Source: Tupaia tana
Lineage: Eukaryota; Chordata; Mammalia; Scandentia; Tupaiidae
DNA: 64,000 nucleotides
Direction of reading: 5' to 3'
Assembly (NCBI GenBank): GCA_026018925.1
Contig: JAKSZU010000003.1
Coordinates: 184,667,505-184,731,504 of the forward strand
In this document: positions 35,311-46,106 of the stretch, one piece after another
Layout of the letters: each line of letters opens with the position of its first letter
Numbering within the stretch: position 1 is the first letter of the stretch
Made by a program: the position numbers and the translations under genes
Notes under the pieces: generated by a model
Databases searched by the model: none
What the model was told of the DNA's origin: nothing
Seen by the model: the letters and a program-made list of their open reading frames with translations, nothing else

Positions 35311-35730
35311 GCTGGCTCAACACTCACGTTCTTTTTCTTCCTTCATTCACTATCTCATTCACGTAATAAACATTGAAGAATTACTAGATTGTAGGAAAAC
35401 ATGTTAGTGGCTAATAATGTAAGATAAATCAGCACAAATTTCTGTAAAACTACTGTGTATTTCTCTAATAAAGCTACTTTAAATGTGCTAAAAGAGGGAT
35501 TTATCCCACTAATGGGCTGGAGAGGAGCTTACAGGGAGTTATTGGGCTAGTCTTGAAAGTGAATAGAGTGTTACCAGACAAAGAAGATAAAAGTGCTCAG
35601 GAGGAGGTGGGGAGGGAATAAGGGAGAAGCGGAGATGGCCACAGAGAACACTCAAGGCAGAGGAACACCATAACCATACCAATGATGTTCTGATTCACAT
35701 CACGTTTCGAGAAAGGTGGTTAGTAGCAAG
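35311..35730. other. Unassigned intergenic stretch
   Basis: Nothing recognised. Confidence 0.45.
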
Positions 35731-35734
35731 GTGT

Positions 35735-36005
35735 ACTGTATGTGTCTTAGTCAGGTCGGGTTGTCATAAGAAAATACTGTAGACTTGGGACATAAGCAAT
35801 AAATTTATGATCAATATATCAGCCAATTTTATTTCTGGTGAGGGCATTCTTCCTGGCTTGCAGATGGTGTCATCTCATGGGGGTCCTACATGGGGAAACA
35901 AACAGTCTCTAGGTTTTCTTCTTAAAAAGCCACTAATACCTTCATGAGGACCCCACCTTAATGTCTTCATCTAACCCAGAGTATATCCTAAAGACGCCAC
36001 GGTCT
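35735..36005 (-). mobile_element. MLT1A/MST-type (MaLR) LTR, antisense
   Basis: Plus text GTTGTCATAAGAAAATACTG, TTTCTGGTGAGGGCATTC, GGCTTGCAGATGGTGTCATC and GCCACTAATACCTTCATGAG is the reverse complement of MaLR LTRs. It abuts the Tigger MITE that follows. Confidence 0.8.
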
Positions 36006-36247
36006 AAATACAAGTTGAATATCCCTTATCCAAAATGCTTGGGACTGAAAGTGTTTTAGACTTTTTTTTGAACTTTGAAATATTTGTAAATATATATAAT
36101 GATATTTATTTATGTATTTATTTATTTTACATTCATTCATTGAACATCATCACAGCATACATAATGCAGTTTCCCATCCAGAATACACTTTATAGTGGCT
36201 TAGTCACACGTGTTATCGTCAACAAATAATTTTCTATTTCTTGTTTC

Positions 36248-36255
<8 letters not shown>

Positions 36256-36289
<34 letters not shown>
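36256..36289. repeat. (GT)n microsatellite in the HAL1-like 3' UTR
   Basis: Uninterrupted GT run preceded by ATATAT. Confidence 0.96.
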
Positions 36290-36292
<3 letters not shown>

Positions 36293-36963
36293 GTCCCCCC
36301 ATTTCTCACCCTCTGCCATTTCCCACCCTCCTCCCACACCATCTCTTGTATCTACAGTTGCTTTCCATTCCTTCCCCCAACACACACATTTTACTGGTTA
36401 ACAAAATATCTTAATTGATATAACAACTTTCAATAGTAAGTCAGTTGATATGTAAATATCTGTGAACAAATGTTTGACTTGAGGCATGAAACTGTGAGTA
36501 GAATAAATATACTATAAAATAGCACCTAGCTGAGGGTATATAATTTACTGTAGTCATTAAATAGGTATTTTTTAATTTTTTTTAAATTTCATGAAACACA
36601 GTTTTAGTTTTAATAAATCAAAGTCAAAAAAATGTTAAGAGAACTTTGCTTTAGACTTAAAGCCAGGAAACAGGTTAGGATTCTATTCAAATAGTAGGTA
36701 CATGGATCTTTTGACAATTCAAGAGAAGACAAAAATCCTTATCTCTGGAGTGCAAAGCATAGAAAAAGACCAGTACTGTTCTAGTCAAAAGTCATAAAAT
36801 TCTATTTTACCAGTTCAGTCTCATGTATTTAATCTAAATTCTGTTGTGGTCTGATCTTTCTGTTTAAATTCTGGAAGATAATATTCAACCCCAGATTTGT
36901 TCCTACCATGAAGCTGGCCCTTTTCTTAAATGTTTTTTAACTCTTATTTCTATGCGTCTGACT

Positions 36964-37964
36964 TTAGTTTTCCTGATACAGCACTCCCTTCAGAACTTTT
37001 TGGAGCATTGGTCCGGTGTTGGTAAATTCTTTCAGGTTTTGTTTATTTGAGTGTGTTATTGTCTTCTTTTCACATATAAAGTATAATCTTGCCGGGTATA
37101 GTATTTTTGGTTGAAATTGTTTTTCACTAAACACTTTGAATATATTTTCCCATTCTTTCCTTGCTCACATCATTTCCAACGAGAGGTCCACTGTTAGTTT
37201 GTTGGGATACCCTTTGTAGGTAACTTGTCATTTCTTTCTTGCCAGTCTTAGTTCCTGTTTTTGTCTATAGTTTTGGTCAATCTGGCTATAATATGTCTTG
37301 GAGAAGATCTCCTTGGGTTGAGTCTATTTGGGGTCCTTTGTATTTCTTGGGTCTGGATCTTTGAATGCCTCTCTAGGTTTAGAAAGTTTTCTTCCAGGAT
37401 TTCATTGACTAGATTACCAATACCGTTTTTAGTCTCTTCACCTTCTGGGATACTGATTATCCAGATGTTTGGACATTTAATGGTATCTAGTATTTCTTAT
37501 ATACTATTCTCATTTTGGGGGACCATTTTCTCAGTCTTCATGGTGGATTTTTCTGAGCCAGCGATTCTGTCTTCTACATCTGAGATTCGATCTTCTGTGT
37601 GATCTCGTCTGCTTTTAATACTTTCAAGGGAGGTTTTGATTTCTTGTATTAAAGCCTTTATTTCTAACAGTTTAGCTTAATTCTTTTTTATGATGTGTAT
37701 TTCCTCTTTCAGATTGTGTAACAACTTCTTCAACTCCTGAAACTCTTCAGCTCTATTCTCCTGCCTCTTCTGGAGTTCATTATCTCTCTTCTCTTGCATC
37801 TCTGTTAGCTCTGTCACTATGAATATTTTAAGTTCTTTATCTGACATTTCCACAAGCTCCATTGTACTGTCTGTGGACAAAGAGGAGTTATTCTTTTCCC
37901 TTGAGATGGAGATATTATCTTGGTTTGTCATATTTCTTATGCCTCTGTGGTGATTTCTAGTCAT
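36964..37964 (-). pseudogene. Decayed LINE-1-type ORF1
   Basis: Starts with ATG at 37964 and runs about 333 codon positions to a TAA at 36964-36966, close to the usual L1 ORF1p length. ORF1p is the trimeric RNA-binding chaperone of L1. The first 95 codons are open and Glu/Lys/Leu-rich as in its coiled coil. Downstream, interrupted frames carry RRM-like PNIWIISIPEGEE, then RTPNRLNPRRSSPRHI, and C-terminal KEWENIFKVF and PKILYPARLYF. Several in-frame stops (the first at 37677-37679) and at least one frameshift before the C-terminal domain make it inactive. Confidence 0.9.
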
Positions 37965-38959
37965 CTGATGGGTTATAAGTTTCTTTCTAATTTCTAGAAG
38001 TTCAATCTGAGCATTCAGGGGCGTGTTGGAGTAGGTGATTTGAAATTTCTTTGCTGTTTTGTTTTTATCCCTTCGTGCAGCAGATTAAGTGGGTATTGAG
38101 CAATATGTTGACCCTTATAGTATTCAAATGTTTGGCTATGTTTCCCTTAGATCTGTCTAGACACTCAGTGCATGGGGACTGAGCAGCAAAGTGATGAAGT
38201 AAAAGAAGAAGGAAAAGAAAAGAGAAAGAGAAAAGAGAGAGAGAGAAAAAAAAGGAGAAAAAGAATTTATATATTTTTTTAAAAAGCAAAATATGAAAAC
38301 TGCATGGTGCTGCACACCGTACAAAAGCACTAGTTTTCAGCTGCAATGGTGGAGTCTTCTTCTGAAGGCCTGCTTCTTGCCTCTCTGAAATGGACAGGGA
38401 GAAAGGGGATTATTAGCAAGATAATGGAGGCTCTGAAAGCCAAGAGACTAGTTTACCTTAAAAAATTAAAAAAAAAGAAAAACTATAAGAAAATGAGAAG
38501 ACAGAGAGGAAGAGAGAGACAGAGAGAGATAATGAGATATCTTGAGAATGGGACCCAAGTCAAAAACCAGAATTTACTTATGTTTTTATATATACTTTAT
38601 TCATGTAACCAGAAGATAATTTTATATAATATTTGTGTACTGTAGCCTTTTGACTGCAACCTGTTACATGAAGTTAAGTATAGAATTTTCTATTTTTAGC
38701 ATGATATCAGAGTTCAAAAAGTTCTGCATTTTGGAATTTTTTGGATCTTATATATAATATCTGGGTTAGAGATGCTCACCCTGTATCACACTGAGGCATA
38801 GGGCTCCAACATATGTATTAGAGGCACAATTCAATCTATATCGATGTATAAGGAATTAAGTAGTGATAAAAAACAATAGAGGGGGTGAAAGACATCTTAT
38901 CCCATTCTAAAGGAATTTGGACTTTATTTTGCAGACAAAAAGTAGTCACTTAGTACCCA

Positions 38960-38964
<5 letters not shown>

Positions 38965-38998
<34 letters not shown>
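38965..38998. repeat. (ATT)n microsatellite
   Basis: About eleven perfect ATT units. Confidence 0.97.
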
Positions 38999-39110
38999 TG
39001 TTTGTTTTTAGCTGTGTTACCTTGAGTAATTTTTATGTATCTCAGTTTTCTAATCTAATAAATGGAGAGGAAATGTTACTTACATTATTATAGCCTTTTA
39101 TTTTGGTATA
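38999..39110 (+). mobile_element. MIR fragment
   Basis: TTAGCTGTGTTACCTTGAG, TATCTCAGTTTTCTAATCT and AATAAATGGAGAGGAAATG follow the MIR core order. Confidence 0.75.
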
Positions 39111-39685
39111 ATTTAAGACTTAAGACTGAACACTGCATGAGGGAAGATCAAGTTTAACATGTATTGTCTGTTTCATCTACAATTCTGTTGGGCACCTTAA
39201 TAACATGCAACAAAAATCTTTAAAAAGAGAGTACTTTCTTAGAGAAAATATAATATGGTAAATTATAGATTTACATACAAACAGGATTCCTAAAATTATT
39301 ATGAATGCATGTGATGGATATTTCCCATTTTCCTCCTGACATTGATCATCCTTTTCTATTTTTGCCCTTGTAGACTCATAAAGTCCACACTCCTTTATCC
39401 ACTGGCTTCTAGGTATGTTTTTCCAATGGTAGGTACTAGAATAAAAAAGAGAGAGATCAGGTTTTATTTCTCTTGTTCTAACCTAGTTTCACCATAGTTC
39501 TGGAAAAGGCTGCAATCTTTCAGACAGCAGCTCCCTTTTTAAAACACAGCTATGAACCCAGCTTTGGTAACATTTCCTCTCCATCTTTGGCGTATTTATG
39601 GGTGGAAGTTTCTATTGCTTTTAGATATTTTAATCCTGTCTTTTAATATCTACCTCACCACTAGACTATAGTTTCTCTTTCTTCA
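39111..39685. other. Unassigned intergenic stretch
   Basis: Nothing recognised. Confidence 0.45.
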
Positions 39686-39790
39686 TTTTTTTTGATATAT
39701 TCAATCACTATACATCACTACAGCTTGTAAAGTGAATTTACCCAACATGAATACACTTCACACCGGTTCAGTTGAAAATACCTTAGACTA
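39686..39790 (-). mobile_element. 5'-truncated copy of the HAL1-like 3' end
   Basis: Starting at the T-run, ATATTCAATCACTATACATC, ACTACAGCTTGTAAAGTG and GAATACACTTCACACCGGTT align with 36125-36200 in the HAL1-like 3' UTR and with 54430-54540. Only about 100 bp is present. Confidence 0.6.
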
Positions 39791-40175
39791 TACTTTCATT
39801 AAAAGTATCATAATTTGTCAATTAAAAATAACATTAAGAAAAAATTCCCTTCAGTTCCCCCAGATAATACTTGACTAAGGGCAAAAAAGGATTTGTATGA
39901 ACTCTAGTAATGTAGGCCTAGAATTCACTTCTCTCACTGGAATATTACAAATTCTTCATTGGGCTGAACACACTTCCTTGCCTCTAATGGACCTGGACCT
40001 AAGCAATCTGAACAATTTCCTAAGCCTATTTGACTACCATACCCTTTTTAATTTGCAATGTCAGGGACTGGGCAGGTAGGGAGAATTGTATTTTAGGGCA
40101 AAGGCAGTAGAAAAAGAAATGTAGCAAGAACACATCAAAAATCCTCGCTGAGAGTACCATACCATAGGATTCTTT
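39791..40175. other. Unassigned intergenic stretch
   Basis: Nothing recognised. Confidence 0.45.
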
Positions 40176-40187
40176 AAAAATTGTATT

Positions 40188-40390
40188 CAGGGCCGGACAG
40201 TGGCACAATGTTAAAACATGACATTTTACAAGATAATCCCATTTGGGAAGGTTGCCAGTTCAAGCTTGAGACCTTCTTGAGTATACCAGGCACTTGCGCA
40301 CCTGTAATCTAAGACTGACTGAAGGTTGGGGATGGATGGTGGCCTCAAGACTTTGTTGGGGTACTGTTTCTCTCAGAATAAATGAATAGT
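40188..40390 (+). mobile_element. SINE-C: third tRNA-like SINE type
   Basis: Starts GGGCCGGACAGTGGCACAAT, has a B-box-like GGTTGCCAGTTCAAGC, then GCACTTGCGCACCTGTAATC, and ends in AATAAATGAATAG. Perfect 12-bp TSD AAAAATTGTATT (40176-40187 and 40391-40402) proves a retroposed unit. No poly-A run. Confidence 0.75.
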
Positions 40391-40402
40391 AAAAATTGTA
40401 TT

Positions 40403-40965
40403 ATATTGTTAATCAGTTTTATGATTCAAGATATAAACATCTTGAATAAATGAAGAATCAGATCTTCAATATAGTACCACCCAGTACTATGTATTAAAAA
40501 CAGTGTTTAGCACTCTGGCCAAGCCTGTGCAAGTTAGCTTTTTCCTTTTCATAGTCTTAGCTCTTCATTTACTTATAAAACTCAAGTAAACACATGTGTT
40601 TTCCTGAAGCAAAACACAGTTTTATTTCAACCACAATTACAAGTTTCCAGAAAAGGCTAAAGAGCTGATAGGAGGAAGAAAAAGGAGGAACTTATTAAAC
40701 TGTATTAATTCCATAATCCAATTTATCTTGGGTTCAGTACTTATGCTAATATTCATCATTTTACTAGCAAATCACTGAAGCCCCAAATCTAATCTTGAAT
40801 GTCATATTGAACCATCTAACAATTATTCATAGGTTCATTTTGTGAAATTGTTCATTTCTTTAGGCAGTCGTGTCTTAAGTACATGCTACATTGAAATTTT
40901 ATGGTGGTTAGGTTACCTGAAATCTCTCATATAACATGCAGTTTCTCTCCGAGTTATTCCATCTT
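40403..40965. other. Unassigned intergenic stretch
   Basis: Nothing recognised. Confidence 0.45.
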
Positions 40966-40969
40966 TAAG

Positions 40970-41100
40970 GCCCAGTTCAAGTCCTATTTATTCCCTGAAG
41001 ATTTCCCAAACTACTTCTGTGTCTATTGATTTTTCTCTTCTCTGAGCTCTCTGTGAATAATTGACAGCATTGTTGATATACTATCTCTCATTTTCTAACT
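40970..41100 (+). mobile_element. L2 3' fragment
   Basis: GGCCCAGTTCAAGTCCTATT, CTGAAGATTTCCCAAACTAC and CTGAGCTCTCTGTGAATAAT fit the coding-strand L2 3' region. Confidence 0.6.
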
Positions 41101-41174
41101 TTTTCAAAAGAAATAAAAACTAACAAGCATAGCTTTAATTAAAAAAAAATGCTAACTCATACCAAGAATAAAAT

Positions 41175-41470
41175 TAATAGAAGAAATTATTCCTGCTTTT
41201 AAAGGACTATAGTCTCCTTGAAAAGGGAAAGAAAATCACTATGAGATATTTAAAGTTTCAAAACATTTTCAAGAGAAGTCATGTAGGATATAACAAACTG
41301 ATAAAGGAATGATCCAGACAAATACTATGCAGGCTATTTTGGGTGATGGAAGGCAGAGAACAATTAATTGATTGGATGATAAGAGCTATCTTCACAAAGG
41401 AGATGGAATTTGGGTTTGATCTAAAAAATTGGGTAAGATAAAGGAAAAGAATGTGTGAAGGCTACACTAG
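41175..41470 (-). mobile_element. L2 3' fragment, antisense
   Basis: TTTTAAAGGACTATAGTCTC, CTTCACAAAGGAGATGGAAT, TTTGATCTAAAAAATTGGG and AGATAAAGGAAAAGAATGTG fit antisense L2. It faces the fragment at 40970, forming an inverted pair. Confidence 0.6.
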
Positions 41471-42940
41471 TTAGAAGTGTTTGTTTCATATGTTCAAGCT
41501 TCATTTAACAATGTATGACAGTAGAGTCTTCACCAAGATTATAGGGTACTTGATTTTTTCCTCTACTAAAGTTACTTACTAATACACTTAACGCATATTA
41601 AGTACCAGTAATTTATTGTGTTTCCTCTTCTCCTCTAATACTACCTTATATCTGACAACTTACTAGGCACAAAGTGTCCAGTGCAAAAGTTACTCTACTA
41701 ACAATGATTATATGAATCACAATTTCATTTCCTAAAGTCCAATTGTTATTTTTTTAAAAAAAGTGAGTCTTCTATTAAAATATGATATAAATAAATGTGC
41801 TGACTAGAATATCACCACCCCCAGAAAACTAGCATTTTCTATTAATTTCTAGGAAAGAATTCCTTATCTCCACTGAATATAAAGGATACTACAGTGTCAA
41901 ATAAGGAGTCACATGTATTGCATGAAAGTTTTGTTCTTTTTTTTTCTTCTTATTTACCTATGTTCTCATTTCTCATATCTACCTTCTCACTTCTCCTTCA
42001 CAGTTGTAACACAAGTCAATCGTCTTTTTGTTGGGTCCTGAGTTAATGTAATCTAGAAACCCTAGTATCTCTTTTTATATATACATAATTTTCAGTTTCT
42101 GTGTCTACTAAAATACACAAAATGTTCTGAAGGCATAGATGTTGTTCTTTTTGAATTAATAGTTTATCCATTTCTCTTTCTCTTTCCCTTTTCCATCTTC
42201 CCAGTAAAGGGCAAGAACAAAATGATTTTAACTGTTAAAGTGTTTTATTTTCTTTTATCCTTACTGCCTTTAGACAAGATCCAAAATCTCATAATTCTGT
42301 GATAATTAGAGAAGAGTCTGGGACAATTGCATAATGGTTTTTCATGTCAATCAGTGTTTAAGAAATATCCCTGTCTGACTCCACCCTGAAGAGACAGAGA
42401 CATCTGTGTTTTGTTCTTTTTAGTTAATGTAGCACATAACAGTTGGTAGAGGCAGAAGTAAAAAAGAAGTAGACATTCACCACATGAGTGGTCTAATAGA
42501 TTTCCCTGAAGTTCCCATCATGAGAAAACAAAGGATGATAAGCAGGTTGGCAGAGAAGCCAGGCTTGAACATGTTTGCCAAGTTTAGGTTGAAGAAAGAA
42601 TTCATCCTTTTATAAGCTGCCCTGAAGCAAGGCAGAAATATCTCTTATCGTTTTGTGAGCAAGTTTTCCTTTCCACTATTATGAAGTGACCAGCTGAGCC
42701 TGAAATTTTCCTGCAGTTAATAGACAGGATTGTTCCTCATCTAACCTTCTTTATGATTTATCATTTGAATCTTTTTTTATTCTGTGTTATCATAGTTATC
42801 CCATTCCCACAAACACACATTCACAAACATACCTGTCTTGAAGACTGGACAATTGTCTATCAGATATTAATGATATTTAATAGCTGAACAAAATACAGAT
42901 TAGCATAAAAACCTGTTCCAAGCGTCAAAATATTTCATTT
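41471..42940. other. Unassigned intergenic stretch
   Basis: About 1.5 kb of single-copy-looking DNA, one of the longest stretches without a recent insertion. Confidence 0.5.
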
Positions 42941-42944
42941 CAAT

Positions 42945-43085
42945 TTCAGATTTGCCACTAACTGAAAATCTTGGCTGAGTCACTAATCTTTTCATTCATG
43001 AGTGCAGGTAAAAATATTTGTCCTACTTTCCGAGGTTGAGGTTGGATTGAAGAATATGTATAGTTGAGTATTTTAGAAGTCCAAA
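42945..43085 (+). mobile_element. MIR fragment
   Basis: TCAGATTTGCCACTAACTG, CTTGGCTGAGTCACTAATC, CATTCATGAGTGCAGG and GGTTGGATTGAAGAATATG follow MIR order. Confidence 0.72.
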
Positions 43086-43156
43086 ACAAATCCCCACATA
43101 GGTATTAACTTCTATAAATGCAAACCCAAATATCTTTACATAAATATATCAAATTA

Positions 43157-43421
43157 GGAACCAGCTGGTGGCATGGTGGTTAAGGTGCTGGACTTGCACA
43201 CGGCCAACCATGGTTCAAGTCATGGACCTGGCGATGTAATTCATGCTGAGCACATGTGCATGTGTGCAAAAGATCCTAGGAGGAGAGTGGAGAAGAGATT
43301 GTAGCTTGACCATCCCCTCTGTAGGATGATTTCTTATTTTCCTCTCACTCTCTCTCTCTTTCTATCTCTCCATGGCAAGTGCAAGCACCCTATTGCAAAA
43401 AACTTAAAAAAAAAAGGAACA
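43157..43421 (+). mobile_element. SINE-A copy
   Basis: GGAACCAGCTGGTGGCATGG head, central block, CT tract, GGCAAGTGCAAGCACCC and A10 tail. The ATCAAATTA-type flanks may be a weak TSD. Confidence 0.9.
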
Positions 43422-44500
43422 AATTATATAATATTTAAACTCTTCAACCTTTCTATTTTGCATCATGGAACAAAGTTTTTGTCTGACATACCAAATAAGC
43501 ACACATGATAGCTGAGGAAGCAAACAATGAGTACTTGCAGAACTATAACGTGAAATCTCTCTATAATTTACAAAAGCTATTGTTATTCCAACTTTTAATT
43601 TATTTAACCAAAACATGTTAGGTATTTAAAAGAGCATATTTTTGAGGAACAAATTAAAGAGAAATAAGTAAAACATATGACCTGCTATGAGAGGGTTACA
43701 TTTGGACAAGATGGCATTTCTACTATGAACCAATGCTCTAGACAGGCATGCAGTATTCCCAAACCACACACAAAAGAAGATATGTCACAAAATTAGACTG
43801 ATGCTATCTATATTTTTATTTTCTGAAATCAATATTTTGTTGCCTCTAAAAATATATGTAAAGGACTTCTATTTCACTTTTGTGACTGGAGCCCAACTAT
43901 TTGTTTCTCTCTGCTCTTAAAACCCCAGTAAAATGAGAGTATGTGAAAAAAATTCTACCAATAAACATAATAGGGAGGACTCCATTTTTAAAAAGAGGAG
44001 ATTTTAATATATCTTTGGCAGATGCACCGAAAATATTTAGCCTGTTACCAGATTAAATAGAGTGATAAAGCTATCCCACCACAGTGGAATCTACCTTCCT
44101 GTCAGAGTCCCAGAGTAGTCTTAGATTTAGAGTGAATGGTTATCATTGAAAATGAAAGAGAAAGGGTATGGGATATGGAGTGTGAGGGCAGTAATTCAAT
44201 ATTATAGAACAGCTGCATCCATTGCCCTCCCACCTAATACTCTTGTTCCATACCCATCCTACCCTGCAAATCAAAAACAGACAATCCAGCCAAGAACGTA
44301 ACTTAAAAACCCATTGCTCTCTGTAATTTGACTGTTTGCTGAGATCAGAAGGCACACATTAAATTTGAAACTTTTGGTAGAGGCAGCTATGAGAAACTTG
44401 AAAAGGAACGAATTCAGAAAAAAAAAAACTTCTGATTTGTGTAGTGTGGAAATAGAAACATCTCTGATATTTTTGTTCCTAGCTGTGCAGCTGAGAGTTT
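43422..44500. other. Unassigned intergenic stretch
   Basis: About 1.1 kb without recognised repeats or exons. Confidence 0.5.
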
Positions 44501-44504
44501 TTGC

Positions 44505-44640
44505 AATGTGTTCCTATGCCTCTTATTTAATTCTCATTTCTTCGTTTTCTGAGAAAGAAACCTGAGATTCAGTCAAAATTAAGTGATTTGTTGAAGGTCA
44601 AGCAGTAGTAAGCAGAGCATCCTGGGTGAGAATCCATGCT
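44505..44640 (-). mobile_element. MIR fragment, antisense
   Basis: Reverse MIR text: GAGAAAGAAACCTGAGATTC, AAGTGATTTGTTGAAGGTC, AGCAGTAGTAAGCAGAGC and GGGTGAGAATCCATGC. Confidence 0.72.
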
Positions 44641-44835
44641 GTAGGGACTGTGCACCAACTCCAGCTCCATCATTTACTGTCTGATCTTCAAGCACGTTAC
44701 TTCTCTCGAAACCTCACTGCTTTAACTGTAAATGGGGATAATTATGTCATCTATCTCATGGCATCACTAGAAAATTGAAGTAAAACAAGACATATACAAC
44801 ATTTTGCACAGTAGTTGACACTTAGATCTCATTTT
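44641..44835 (+). mobile_element. MIR fragment, sense
   Basis: Immediately adjacent and opposite to the previous MIR: CTCCATCATTTACTGTCTG, CAAGCACGTTACTTCTCTCG, TGTAAATGGGGATAATTATG and GCACAGTAGTTGACACTTAG. Confidence 0.8.
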
Positions 44836-44935
44836 TAAATCCTTATTAGTTGAGTTCTATGTAGTATTCTAAATATATACAAAAACACTGAATCAGAGCC
44901 AACTCTAGCTTATAGTTAGAAGAATTCTTATTGGG

Positions 44936-45207
44936 GGGACCAACAGTTGGTGTAAGAACTATATCGCTGGACTCCTATGTAGTCGACCACAGTTTGAGTC
45001 CCGGAACCAGTGGCTTAAACTCACACCGGGCGCATGTGCATGTGTGCCCAATATCCCGAGAGGAGAATGGAGGGGAAGGGTTTGCAGTGTGGCTATCCCC
45101 CCCGGGGGGTGATTTCTCGCTTTCTGTCTCTCTGTCTCTCTCTGTCTTCCTGGCGAGCGCATGGGCCCTATAGCAAAAATCTCTCAAAAAAAAAAAAAAA
45201 AAAAAAA
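44936..45207 (+). mobile_element. Young SINE-A copy with TSD
   Basis: GGACCAACAGTTGGTGTAAG head, GTAGTCGACCACAG, central block, CCCCCCCGGGGGG, CT tract, GCGAGCGCATGGGCCC and A-run. TSD AGAATTCTTATTGGGG (44921-44936 and 45208-45223). Inserted at the 5' edge of the older SINE-A that follows. Confidence 0.95.
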
Positions 45208-45220
45208 AGAATTCTTATTG

Positions 45221-45450
45221 GGGCCAGTTGATGGTACAGTGATTAAGGCTCTGGATTCCCACATGGCTGGCCATAGTTTGAGTCCTTGACTGACGGTTTG
45301 AGAATATGCTAGGCACGTGTGCCCAAAATCCTAAGAGGAAAATGGAGATGAAAAGATTACAGCATGGTCATCACCCTCAAAAGGTGATTTCTCACTTCCC
45401 CTCTCTCTGTCTCTTTCTGGTGAGTGTATGCACCTCATGGCAAAAATCTA
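45221..45450 (+). mobile_element. Older SINE-A copy, tandem neighbour
   Basis: GGGGCCAGTTGATGGTACAG head, central block, CT tract and a CAAAAATCTAATAATAATTTT end. The first bases are shared with the TSD of the upstream young copy. Confidence 0.88.
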
Positions 45451-45569
45451 ATAATAATTTTCTTTTTATGAAATTATATAATAAGGGATATTTTTAGATT
45501 TCCAAAAATGTTTTTTCTTAATGTTCTAAAATATAAAGCAGAGTATTTTGAGTATTGGCTTTTTAGAAA

Positions 45570-45750
45570 AATTTGCCAGAGGATACATGTGCTTTTCAGA
45601 GAGAGAGAGAGAAAGCACCTCCCACAAAATGTTTTTTTCCCTCCCTGTGGGATTTTGGACATACACATATATGTTCCTGATAGTGCCAGATCAGGGACTT
45701 GAATTGCTCCATCAGCCGCATCAGAGCCAATCATCTTAACTACCAGGCCA
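45570..45750 (-). mobile_element. Old SINE-A relative, shortened
   Basis: Minus-strand remnant with TTTGCCAGAGGATACATGTG, a GAGA run, TGTGGGATTTTGGACATAC, and a decayed head ending ACTACCAGGCCAG. Confidence 0.75.
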
Positions 45751-46026
45751 GTTAAGCAAATTGGATAGACATGCCATACAGACAGAAAAATAATTTTATT
45801 TAGGGACAATATTTTGTGCTGGTCAATGAAGAAAAGGCTATGTAATACACTTTCTATGGCTTTTCTTCATGGAAGCTATGTGATGACAGTCAGCGAAGCT
45901 TGCATGGACAATGTACATACATTAAGGGAACAGTAGAATTATTTAGGACAAGGTTTTAATAATACTGTACAATATACTCCCCGAATTCATTTCCATCTTT
46001 TATCATTTGTAAGAGATTTAAAAATA

Positions 46027-46106
46027 TTGGGTTGTCAGGAAAGTCATGATGCATTTTTGCATAGAAAAACAGAGAAAAAGATATCATGACTTTCCCGACA
46101 ACCTAA
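46027..46106. mobile_element. Mariner-type palindromic mini-element, 80 bp
   Basis: The two ends are near-perfect inverted repeats: TTGGGTTGTCAGGAAAGTCA at the left, and ATCATGACTTTCCCGACAAC on the right. They enclose only GCATTTTTGCATAGAAAAACAG-type sequence. Size and end-to-end hairpin resemble MADE1-like mariner MITEs, but the terminus differs from the human family I know. TA precedes the element; the right TA is unclear. Confidence 0.78.

Larger units (their letters stand above)
36103..38528 (-). mobile_element. HAL1-like (half-L1) retrotransposon, apparently full length
   Basis: Inserted in the Tigger MITE with a 7-bp TSD ATAATGA (36096-36102 and 38529-38535). On the minus strand it has a 5' leader of about 560 bp, an L1-type ORF1 remnant (37964 to 36964), an 860-bp 3' UTR holding a GT microsatellite, and a (TAAA)n-like 3' tail at 36103-36125. 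No ORF2 sequence is present. The 2.43-kb size and gene content fit the HAL1 class (ORF1 only, mobilised by L1 machinery). A 5'-truncated or internally deleted L1 is less likely, because both ends meet the TSD. Confidence 0.85.
36011..38783 (+). mobile_element. Tigger/pogo-type MITE split by a LINE
   Basis: Left part 36011-36102 starts CAAGTTGAATATCCCTTATCC after TA. The right part 38536-38783 ends GAGATGCTCACCCTG followed by TA. Joined, the halves make about 347 bp, matching the 345-bp intact copy at 27550. The TA duplication and inverted ends fit a pogo/Tigger element. Confidence 0.9.
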
